Positions 19,018 to 29,374 of a stretch of 64,000 bases of DNA are shown piece after piece (position 1 is the first letter of the stretch; every line of letters begins with the position of its first letter). The notes beneath the pieces are model-generated. The model ran no database searches. It worked only from the letters and a program-made list of their open reading frames with translations, and was not told where the DNA came from. The stretch covers positions 39,020 through 103,019 of the forward strand of contig JBAKBP010007127.1 in assembly GCA_037953745.1 (NCBI GenBank), in the 5' to 3' direction. Position numbers and translations under genes: made by a program. This stretch comes from Lithodes maja. Lineage: Eukaryota; Arthropoda; Malacostraca; Decapoda; Lithodidae.

Positions 19018-22000
19018 ATGAACAGCAATTGTATAACCAGCACTATGTCTAATGACTCATCATTTACGGGGGAGGATAACACGGTACAGCCTAGTGACCA
19101 GCAAGTACAACAGATATTTAGGGAGGGGAGTGTTATAAGTGGAGAGAGGGATGCCCGGGCATTTTTGCAGACACCTTTGACCGAACAGCGCCTGCAGGCT
19201 ATTGATTGTTACGGTCTTCGCTGTTTAGCCACAGTTTTGGGGCGGGACTGTCCTGACAGTTGGCCCAAGAAGAATTTGGTGGCATGTTTGTTGGGTGATG
19301 GCGATGGGGCGGTGGGTGGAGTGGGGTCTTGGGGGGTTCCCTCCAAGCCTCCATTCCACTCTACCCCTGAGCTGGGCCCTCAGCCAGCGATTCTTAGCAC
19401 GATGCAGCAGGAGGGTTCTCAATGGCAAGCTGGCTTACCCGTAAACACGTCTCGGTGTGGATCCCCCATTTTGTGCTCTCCCCCCCCAGGCCTGTCTCCT
19501 GAGATGTTATTTCAGCTAGAACTAGCTAAGCTTAAGTTGCAAGAGAGTCAACAGTCTAGTATAGAACGCATAGAGGTTGCTAGAATCCAAGCCAATCAGG
19601 ATGCAACCAGGTACCAGGCTGAAATGGATGTCGAGAAGTCTAGAGTAGAGACCACGGGGCGTCATCTCGGTGGTGGGCACCGGGTTACAGACTCACTTTC
19701 GCATTTAATTAAGTTAGTACCCGCATTTGATGAGACAGCAGTGACTGAGTTTTTTGCTCGTTTCGAAAAGAAGTGTCGTGAGTATGACTGGCCGGAGGTT
19801 AAATGGGCAGCATTAGTTTCATCACGTCTAGTGGGTAAGGGGTTGAAAGCCTACGATGCACTGTCACTGGACGAGAGTGTCGTGTATGGACTGGTGAAGG
19901 AGGCTGTGCTCCGGGCCTACGAACTGCAACCCGAAACTTATAGATTGAAGTTCCGTGGCGTGAATAAGAAGAGCGACGTCAGTTTTATGGAGCACGCACG
20001 GGACTTAACAGATGCAGGTAATAACTGGTTTCGGTCCGAGCACGCAGAGTCGGCTGAGGAAATTAAGCAACTTTTCTATCTGGAACAGTTTTACAAATGT
20101 ACTGGAACCGATCTAACGCTGAACATTAAGGAAAAATGTCCCAAGACAGTAGAGGAGGCTGCCAAGATGGCAGACCTCAGATTATCATTGATTCGTGGTT
20201 GCGGTGCCGCTCAGAGGGCTGAGTCAGGGCAGAAGGGGCGCTATACCCAACCCACCAGAGTTTTCGATAATAACAAATCCTATGACACACATAACCACAC
20301 TAAAAGCATTGCACCTAATAACACCTACAAACACAAGCCTCTCCCGTTTACTAAAGGTCAGGCCCCTTCTTCGCCCGCACAAGGGAAGAAGCCCATTGGG
20401 GATGTGAAATGTTACAAATGTCAGAAGCTAGGCCATTATTCACGTGAGTGCCCTAGTAACACTCCCGCTAAGCCGGTGTCATTGGTTCACAGTATCGGTG
20501 TGTCTCTGAAGGCTGCAGCAACTGCCCGGGGTAGGTTGTCAGCAGCTGAGGCACACGCGGTAAAGAAGCGTACGGAAGGCTCGACACCTGTCCGGGACAC
20601 TTTCTGTAACCATCGGGGACACGGGTTTGTGAGCTGGGGGAGTGAACTACGGAGGGTTGACTTGCTGAGGGATACGGGGGCTTCGCAAACTTTGTTGAGG
20701 AACTTCACAGGGAAACCGATAAATGCGGCCAGAGTTGTTGTGGTGCAGGGTATAAATGCTACGAGGTCATACCCACTTGTGAGGTTGGAGTTGAGAGTGG
20801 GAGAGGTGTGCAGGGAGCTGGATGTAGGGATCGTTGAGTGTTTGCCAGTTGAGGGCGTCGACCTTCTTCTCGGCAACGACTTTGCGGTGCCCACTTCCGG
20901 GACTCCACCCTTAGTCGTTGCCGAGAGGGCGGCCGACGTGGATGGTGAGAATCGGAAATGGGTTGGGAGGTGCCAACAGGATGAGATGGCCTGTGTGGTA
21001 ACCCGATCTCGCTCTGCGGCTCCTGCACAGCCTAGCACTCAACCTCGGGGACAGTGGAGGAAGGATCAGGAGAAGGTTGCTAAGGGCAGGAAAAGGGACA
21101 TTGATTCTGCTGCACTTCTCGGTGATTCGGTACTTGGACCTATAATAAACACGGGAGTTGACTCTGGCCCAGATATGGTGTGTAACAAGGCAGAGTTGGG
21201 TAAGACTTCGCGTGAGGCAAGAGCTGTAGCGAGAGCCACTAAGGCAGTAGAGCCTACTAGCCGGGGTAATGTCTTATTACAAAACCATCTTGATGCATTG
21301 ACGCCCAGGGACATTAGTGAGCAGCAGCTGCAAGACGCTAGCCTAGCTCGTTATAGCAATGGTGCCATAGAGTTGGAGGAAGATGGGGATGCGAAGCCGG
21401 GAGATTTCTTTAGGCTCAACAGGATATTGTACCGCAGATTTCTAGACCCCAAATCGAAGTGGGAGGGCGGTGCGAGGGTAGTAGACCAGGTGGTTGTTCC
21501 AAATAAGTATAGAGAGTCCTTATTGTGTCTGGCGCATGATGTGCCGGTGGCGGGTCATTTGGGGGTAACAAAAACATTGGCGGCATTGGGCAGGTTTTTC
21601 TGGTGGCCTGGGGTCAAGGCTGATGTCTGTGCGTGGGTGGCTGGGTGTGCGACCTGCCAGACAACGGGGAAGCCTAACCAGACCATCCCGAAGGCACCTT
21701 TGTTTCCCATACCTGTCACCGGGCCTCCGTTCAGCAAAGTTGTAGTAGATTTGGTTGGCCCTTTCCCGCCTACTAGTAGTGGCAATAAATTCCTGTTGAC
21801 AATAATGGATGTGGCTACGAGATACCCGGACGCATGCCCCATGAGAAACGGCTCGGCAAAGGCAGTTGTTAAAAACTTATTATTGTTCTGTTCCCGTTAT
21901 GGATTTCCACGTGAGGTGCAGTCAGACCAGGGGAGCAATTTTACATCCAAATTGTTCAAGCAAACCCTTCAGTTGCACGGTATATGTTCTGTAGTGTCGT

Positions 22001-24111
22001 CAGCCTACCATCCCGAGAGTCAGGGAGTCTTGGAGCGGTGGCACTCGACCCTGAAGAGTATGCTACGCTGTTACTGTGCAGAACATGACACTGATTGGGA
22101 TTTGGGTCTGCCGTATGTTCTGTTCGCTGCACGTGAAGTCCCAGGAGAGAGCCTGGGGTTCAGTCCAAATCAACTAGTCTTTGGCCATAATGTGAGAGGA
22201 CCTTTAAGTATGGTGAAAGAGATCTGGGAGGGCGAAGAGAAGCCGGGGTCTGTACTTAAATATATCCTTGAGTGCCGGGAGAGACTTATAGGTTGCATGG
22301 CAGCGGCAGGTAATAACTTGGTTAATGCACAGGCGGTCATGAAGCACCAGTATGACGCCAAGGTGAAGCTTCGGGAGTTTTCGGTGGGTCAGGAGGTAAT
22401 GTTGCTTTTACCTTTGCCTGGACACCCCCTTTCTGCCAAGTTTATTGGGCCGTATGTGGTGGCTAAGAAACTGTCCGACCTTGATTATCTCGTTGCAACA
22501 CCTGACCGTAGAAAAAAACATCAGTTATGTCATGTTAACCTCATGAAAGAGTATGTGAGACGCCCCTCAGAGCCTCTCACTGTCCCTGTGCTGGCCTGCA
22601 GCGGCCAGGGTGGAGAAGGAGGTGGGGACAGTCATGCTGCTGAGGAGGATAGCTGGGACTGTGTCATTTCCGCGGAACAGTGGGCGGGGAATACTGAACA
22701 AGAGGCTAGGCAAGCTGTAAGTCACCTGCCTGAGCACCAGGGTGCTGCTGTCCTAGGCCTGTTCAGGTCATACCCCTCTGTTTTCGCCGAACACCCAGGT
22801 CTCACTACTCAGGTAACGCACGACGTGGACGTCGGTGATAATGTGCCCTTCAAGTCAGTGCCCTACCGTGTGCCCCCGGTAAAGTTGCCAGCTTTACGGG
22901 AGGAGTTAAAGTACATGGTTGAGAGAGGGATGATCACTGAAGGTTATGTGAAGTGGACATCACCCGTCACGTTGCAGCCAAAACCTGACGGCAAGGTGCG
23001 GTTCTGCATAGATTTTCGTAGGCTAAATGGCTTGACCACTACCAACCCTTACCCTTTGCCTCGAGTTGACGACAGCGTGGACAAGATAGGGAATGCAAAG
23101 TACCTTACTAAAATTGATCTTGTAAAAGGCTACTGGCAAGTACCCCTGTCGGACCGAGCTAAGCAAGTTTGTGGTTTTGTGGTAGATGGCAAGACCTACC
23201 AATGTAACGTAATGCCTTATGGGCTTAAGAACGCACCTGCCACGTTTCAGAACCTGATGAACGATATTTGTGACGAAATCCCTAACTGCACGGTCTACCT
23301 TGATGACGTGATAGTGTATGATGACGATTTTGAAAATCACCTAAGGCACTTAGAGACCCTGTTTGGGAAGTTGCACGATGCTGGGCTGGTGGTGAACCTG
23401 AGGAAGTGCGAGTTTGTAAAGGCTACTGTGCAGTATCTTGGCTTCGTGGTCGGGTTAGGCCGGGTGTGACCCCCCCTGAGCAAGATACAGGCTATCAATA
23501 TGTTTCCCAGGCCCACCACTAAGCGCCAGGTCATGCGGTTCCTAGGTATGATAGGCTATTATAGGCGCTTCATCCGGGGATACTCTACTGTCTTAGCACC
23601 GTTAACTGATCTACTGTCGAAGTCAGTGAAGTTCTGTTGGGCTGCGGAGTGTCAGAGGGCTTTCGACCTAGTCAAGCACCTGCTGTGTACACATCCGATT
23701 TTGAGAGCCCCAGACTTCTCCAGGAGTTTTCAGCTGGCGACTGATGCCAGCGGTGTGGGTGCCGGGGCAGTGTTACTGCAGACTGATTCCGAGGGCTTGG
23801 AACACCCAGTGAGCTTCTTTTCTCGCAAGTTTAATTCGGCACAAAGGAATTACTCGACTATAGAGAAGGAGCTTCTTGCTATCGTTTTGTCGCTCAAACA
23901 TTTCGAAGTTTATGTTCCAGCCTACGGCCCGGTAGTGACGATTTATACGGACCATCATCCCTTGAAATTCCTAAATCAGTTTCACAATCGGAATATGCGG
24001 TTGACCAGGTGGTCCCTAATGCTCCAAGAGTATAATCTCAACATTCAGCATATTGCCGGGAGTGAGAACGTGATAGCAGATTGTCTATCAAGGGTTGATG
24101 ATCCAGGATAG
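19018..24111 (+). pseudogene. gag-pol of Gmr1-like copy 1, one nonsense codon
   Basis: Same layout as the intact frame at 38634-43733: gag with SCAN-like region, CCHC knuckle, protease (LLRDTGASQT), integrase, then RT and RNase H. Codons 1-1483 are open; codon 1484 is TGA (23467-23469), where copy 2 has TGC (one C-to-A change). The frame continues in phase to the TAG at 24109-24111, so everything after the RT palm (connection and RNase H) would be lost. Against copy 2 there is also a small length difference near 19540 (ESQQ against ETQIQQ) and scattered substitutions. There is no env-like frame downstream. Confidence 0.93.
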
Positions 24112-24392
24112 TCGTGCACGGTGTGTGGGTTGAGCAGGAGTAAAATTAGGCTATCATAACGCCGTCCAAAAAGATTATAAAACAATAAAATAAACGAGAA
24201 TTTTTTTTTTTAGTTTTGTAAGTCTTTATTGTTGTAGCATGATGCATGCGATATTGTGTTTTATGTATAATTCACACTTCAGTTGTTGTGCACCTTTTGC
24301 AATTAGTGGCAGCTAAGGGTAGCAGGTCGGTTGGTTGCCTGTCAGATTTTGATAATGCTTCTAAGGTCGATTATCTAAAATCTTGGGGGGGC
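24112..24392 (+). promoter_or_regulatory. Post-pol spacer and polypurine tract of copy 1
   Basis: About 280 bp between the gag-pol stop and the 3' LTR hold no env or other gene. They end in TCTTGGGGGGGC immediately before the LTR (24393); the G run is the likely plus-strand primer. AATAAAATAAACGAGAA near 24185 could be a polyadenylation-type motif but lies before the LTR. Confidence 0.75.
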
Positions 24393-26196
24393 TGTGACGC
24401 ACCCAGTGCGTGGCAACGCAACCTGATTGTACTCCTTGGTACTCCACTGTACCGCCCGTACCACTGTACCGTGCTGGCTGCCTATATTGAGTGTGACAAC
24501 GTATAACTATGTTCTTTGTATCTCTGCAAAGGTCTCGTCATGTGCTAACCAGTGGTGGGTTTTGTTTTAAGCCATGTCGAGACCTTCCATTTAATATGTA
24601 GTATCAATAGAGAAGTTGATAGATAAGACAATGGGAGTTCAGAGAGAGAGAGTGAGTTAGGCTTCAGAGCGAGAGGGTAGCAATGCGCCACGCTGCCGGG
24701 GGGGTGGTTGCCAGACGTATGGACTGGTTGGCAGCCTTGCGCTTATAGCTAGGCGCGACAGGGTTGGTAGTCCATTGCCGCCTGCCTATGCTGCCTGGGC
24801 TGCCCATGTTGTCGTACAGCACATTGCCTGGAGGCTCGCTGTGTGTTCCATGATCAGGTTGCCTAGAACCTTTGAGATTCTAACATCCCTTGCCCTCTCT
24901 CCCAACTTCTCACGGTTGCACTCTTTCTCTCTGACGACATTACTCTCATTTCATTCTTCTCTCTATTTAAATGCATAACCTTCCCTTGAGGTCCTAAAGG
25001 AGTTTCAGCACTCACCTCTCGTATTACTCTTAGGACAAGCATATATTTACATGTATTAGATTTAAGGGGTTAATGTGAACAGCGATCTTCTTGATGAGGA
25101 TAGTTGGTGAACGTTCTACATGTTCACGAGTTATATGCCCAGCTCATCATCCAATTTGTGACTAGACTAGTGCCATGTGTAAGAGCCCGACCATGCCCAG
25201 GAGTTGTCTGTAGAGGGGCGAGGACTTAGCCTTGATTTGCCTACCGAGCCAGGAGCGAGTGTAGTACCAGAGACTACAGCTCGCTCGTAGTGCCGGTATA
25301 GTAGAGTAACGTAATTTATCTGTCCTTGTGTTCTCTGCAGTCTTTTCCTGGGTTCTCGCTTTCGGTGCTGGGACTCGTTGTTCCTGTGACTTGGCCTGCT
25401 AGCTAGAACACATGGGGATGATGAGTGGGTTATATCTTTATTTTACTATGCATTGCAGCTCTCTTTAAGTTTATGTATGTAACACTTTACAATACACATT
25501 ACTCAAACACAAGACATCACTATTAATACTTTCATGTATCAATTAACTGCACTGTCGTTTTGCTGCTGTGTCCGGAGTTCTATTGCGTAGGGCGCATACG
25601 GACTCAGAGGGGAGACAGAGTGAGAGAAGCGAAGTAGCCTATGCGGTAGTAGGCTACCGGCGCAGTACTGTTGCCTGCAACCTTTTAGTTATTCCAAGTA
25701 TAGATTCATTATTATAATAAGTGACTACTATTTATGTTCCTTCCATGTGTATTATTAGGTATCTACTGGATCATGAACATCTTGTATGCTACATGCTAGT
25801 GCATGTTAGTAGGGGACAGTTATTCTAGTGCACGCGCTTTCAAGTAGGCGTGTACATTTGTCATTTAGCATTTCACTGTCATACCTTTAGCCTGCTTCTA
25901 TTCTACATTATTAGAGGCTTAATATTAACGTAGTTTCTTGAGTATTGCATTTCTTTAGTAATAACGTAACCTATAAATGTCTGAGGGAGTTTAGCCTCAT
26001 AGCCTACCCCTGTTGTACACTTTCGCCGAGTTAAGGTACCTCGTTACCATAGACGATAACTCTGTAGGGCGTTGGTGCTTTTGTTGTCTGGAGCATATAG
26101 TATTTGGGACTGGAATCGAGCGTGTCGTTGTCACATAAGCCATTTCTGTCCTACGATCAAGAATCCCGAATATGTATTGCCGATCCAGCCGTAACA
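24393..26196 (+). repeat. 3' LTR of copy 1
   Basis: 1804 bp, TGTGACGCAC to CCGTAACA, matching the 5' LTR at nearly every position. Differences noted: CCTAACT/CCCAACT, AACATAATT/AACGTAATT, CACACACAAGACAAC/CAAACACAAGACATC and CCTAATAG/CCTCATAG. Confidence 0.93.
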
Positions 26197-27086
26197 ATAT
26201 ATATATATATATATGTATAATTATGTATGTAGCGGTGCTGGATAGGAGGAGGGACGTCGACTGACTAGGGACAGAGGTGCATGGGGGAGTTTCGTTTGTG
26301 GCCACCTCTTCGCGGATCACGACATCCAGCAATAGATAAATAGATAGATAGATAGACGTACCTGATTGACGTCCACAGGGAAAGGGTAAACTCTGTTACT
26401 CAGGCAAGCAGTTAGAATATCTGCATTTGAATGACAGATCATCCAGACCATTACAGTCTGACCGAACAATTCTATATGTATTATGGTTTATTTGTGTGAC
26501 TAAAAACCGTAATAACTGACATTTTGGCCAGAATAAATTACATTTGATGCCTATACTGAAATGGGATTAACTTAGTTTAAAATATCTATGAATGTATTCT
26601 GAAATTTGGGTCAATAAATGGTAAATAAATTTAAATATTTTCCTGATGAATATAGTGTAGTGGTGAGTGTAGTGTAGTGAGATGTCTACCCCGTTGTTCC
26701 AAGTTCGAATCTCAGCTGGGTCCAAACAAAAATATATATATATTTTCTATCAGTTTGTTGTCAGACGTTTTACTCCACTATAATTATGAGAGTGACCATA
26801 TACATAACGCCCCCAAGTGGACCTGGCCCCTTTGAGATAGACAACCCGTGCCAATTTATTCAAGGACTTACAGGCTTGAACACTCAACTTAGAGTCCATC
26901 TGACTCCAAGGCCCTCCATATTTATTTTAGCACAATTTGTTTCAACAGTGGTGGGTGGCTAGTCCACCTACGAACCTGCTTCACCCTTAGGTGAGCAATA
27001 AGGATTTCTATAAGCTTTACTCCTCTAGATGGATTGCTGACCAAGGCTGACGAGTCCCATCCACCCGTTGCCGCTATAAATACCGT

Positions 27087-27119
<33 letters not shown>

Positions 27120-27124
27120 CTGTA
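26197..27124. other. Intergenic, microsatellites and one tRNA-like SINE remnant
   Basis: Holds (TA)n at 26197-26215, (GATA)n at about 26336-26355, a tRNA-like stretch at 26658-26730 (GTAGTGGTGAGTG as A-box region, AGTTCGAATCTCAG as B box) and (CA)n/(TA)n at 27088-27119. No gene could be supported. Confidence 0.6.
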
Positions 27125-28003
27125 TAAAGCTATAAAGCTACTGACACAAAACAATATCTGGAATATAACTCGAACCACCCGAGACACGTAAAAAACAACA
27201 TTCCATTCAACTTAGCACACAGAATTTGCACAATTGTTTCAGAACCTACTCTGAGAGATATAATATTAAGTGAATTAAAAGACTTTTTATTGGCTCGTAA
27301 TTATCCTAAAGGCATAATAAATAATGGAATAAGTCGCGCAAAGCAGATCTCCATCAGCGTACTACGCACCAGTGATAAAGCAACTGACAATACATCCAAT
27401 GATATACTACCATACATAAGTACATACAATCCAAACTTCGATGATCATTTCAGTGGAGCAAAATCCGCAGTTGCCCTATTAAAAACCTCTCAATAAACTA
27501 AGCATATATTTAAAGATGTTTCATTATTAAAGTCGAAGAAACAACCCAGTAACCTTAAGAATTTGCTAACCAAGGCCAGATTCAATACGGTACAAAATCA
27601 AGGGGTGACGAAATGTGGTAACCCAAGATGCAATTTATGCACACAAATAATAGAAGGGAATCAATTCAAATTTGTAGATACTAATTACACATTTGAAATG
27701 AATCATAATATGAATTGTTCCACGCTCAATTGTATCTACGTGCTTCGTTGTAATGGCTGTAATTCCATCTACATTGGCGAGACTTCGAATCTTAGACTTA
27801 GAACAAACCTGCACAGGGACCACATTAGACATAATACAGGGCTATATGTTAGTACTCACATATCAAAATGTGCTAAAGATAAATCTCCTAATTTTAATAT
27901 AATGCCCTTTTACAAAGTAAAGAAAGATGACGTTGCTTTGAGAAAGAGTAAAGAAAGTCACTTCATAAATAAATTCAAGCCTCATTTGAATAAAGAACTA
28001 TAA
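27125..28003 (+). pseudogene. Penelope-like retroelement fragment: RT end, linker and GIY-YIG endonuclease
   Basis: The frame opens at about 27130 with YKATDTKQYLEY and NHPRHVKNN, resembling the end of Penelope-type RTs. It continues through SEPTLRDIILSELKDFLL to SQ, meets one TAA at 27494-27496, and resumes in the same phase with LKNLLTKARF. Then come a CysX4CysX2Cys cluster (CGNPRCNLC) and a GIY-YIG nuclease: CIYVLRC, YIGETSNLRLR, HRDHIR, and KESHFINKFKPHLN with the catalytic-type Glu. The last 146 codons (27563-28003) are uninterrupted. The RT catalytic core is missing, so the copy is 5'-truncated. Penelope-like elements use this nuclease to open the target site. Confidence 0.87.
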
Positions 28004-29370
28004 ATAGACTCTGAACGAAAAACAATATTGGAACAAGAACGAAGTATTTTTTTAACTATCATAACCTAAGACAAACATTTTATTGTCAAAACCAGTGACT
28101 GGAAATCCACAGAAGAGTAAAGAACAAATACCTGACTCTGGAGACAGGCACTCTTGCAAATTTTTATAATAACTAAAGATCTACGAAAGTAGAGAAATAC
28201 ATTTTAACACTTTTACATAAACATTATTTTAATATGTACACAACAGTCCGAGCCTTCTAATAAGATACTCGAACATACTTTTTAAACCCTTATTTTGTGC
28301 ATGCAATATATTTTAGATGCTATTTAATTTTAGCACAAATTTTTGTAAAACTTTGTGCAGTGAACCTACCCTTTTCTACACACCTTTAGTGTGGAAGCAT
28401 ATTCGCATATATACTGTATATATATTGGTCATTACAAGGCAATATACATCATAGATTAAAGTGTTTTTAGTATTAACTTTAAGCATGTATCAATATCAAG
28501 TTATAGGAGTATTGACATTTGTTAACATTCTATAAGCCTACCTTTCAATCTATCTTTTGTCAGACGCCTTGAATCCCAAGTGGTTTGCCACGAATTAATC
28601 GCCTGCATATTCCGAGGCAATTTGTTAGATTTTCTAGCTTGTTTCAGGGGAAGGTTTGCTAGGTCAACCTTCAATTCTATACCATTCAATGAAAGTTATC
28701 ACTGAAAATATCAATTAGAGATTAGCATTCCTGAAGTATTCATAGTTCCAATAATTAGTCTATTCACTTTAGTACAAGACATGTGATAAACAACCTAGTA
28801 GATTTTATTATGATGGCAATCAATTTGATTGATTAGAGGAGGGTTAAGGGCGCTACCACTTTATTTCGTTCAAAATATATTGGCAGCATAGCCTCATATT
28901 GTAAGTCAAATATTTTGTTTTAATTAACGGGAATTGTACTAGGTTCTTGCCTAGCTACCTTTATCTCCGTACCTTTGCATGGGAGAGAGAGGGGGGGGGG
29001 GGGGGGCGGATGACGAGGAGGTTGCTCATTGTTCAGTTTACGTCCCCGGATGTGACGTCACATATAAGCACGGTAGCTTCACGTTCCTATTTTACTTCAA
29101 GGTAAACATAGCCATCGAATATTAGGATACTTGCCCAAATGTCTTCTCCTGCTTTGGAAATGAACCCGGGTTCTCTTGGTTGTGAGTTGAATGCTCTAAC
29201 CAAACCGATATATTGTTAGTTAGTTAATGAAAATAGGACTTCAGAGGCTATCCACTCTATTGGATTATTAAGCCAGCACACTGTAAGTCAAGAATACCGT
29301 CAGGACTGGAGCCCATTTTCGAGAACTCCAGTCCCTTGACATTTGTTTAGAGTGGGCATGGAAGCTATCT
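28004..29370. other. Intergenic region; possible Penelope-like 3' sequence, one tRNA-like remnant
   Basis: AT-rich sequence after the GIY-YIG stop, partly perhaps the element's 3' region, with no long frame. A minus-strand tRNA-like segment at 29158-29215 reads GGTTAGAGCATTCAACTCAC (A side) and ACCCGGGTTCATTTCC (B side), probably a SINE remnant. A poly(G) run sits at 28989-29007. Confidence 0.5.
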
Positions 29371-29374
29371 ATTC

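Larger units (their letters stand above)
16396..26196 (+). mobile_element. Gmr1-like Ty3/gypsy LTR retrotransposon, copy 1
   Basis: 9.8 kb: 5' LTR, primer binding site, one gag-pol frame, polypurine tract, 3' LTR. It inserted into (TA)n; ATAT lies on both sides, consistent with a 4-bp duplication though weak in such sequence. By eye the two LTRs differ at about five sites in 1.8 kb, apart from a 576-bp SINE in the 5' LTR, so the insertion is young. The gag-pol has one TGA nonsense codon. It is nearly identical to copy 2 at 36607-45822. Confidence 0.93.

Noticed and set aside
19225..21842. Antisense frames within the Gmr1-like gag-pol (also 38841-41464)
   Set aside because: They are shadows of the long sense frame, present in both copies only because the copies are nearly identical.
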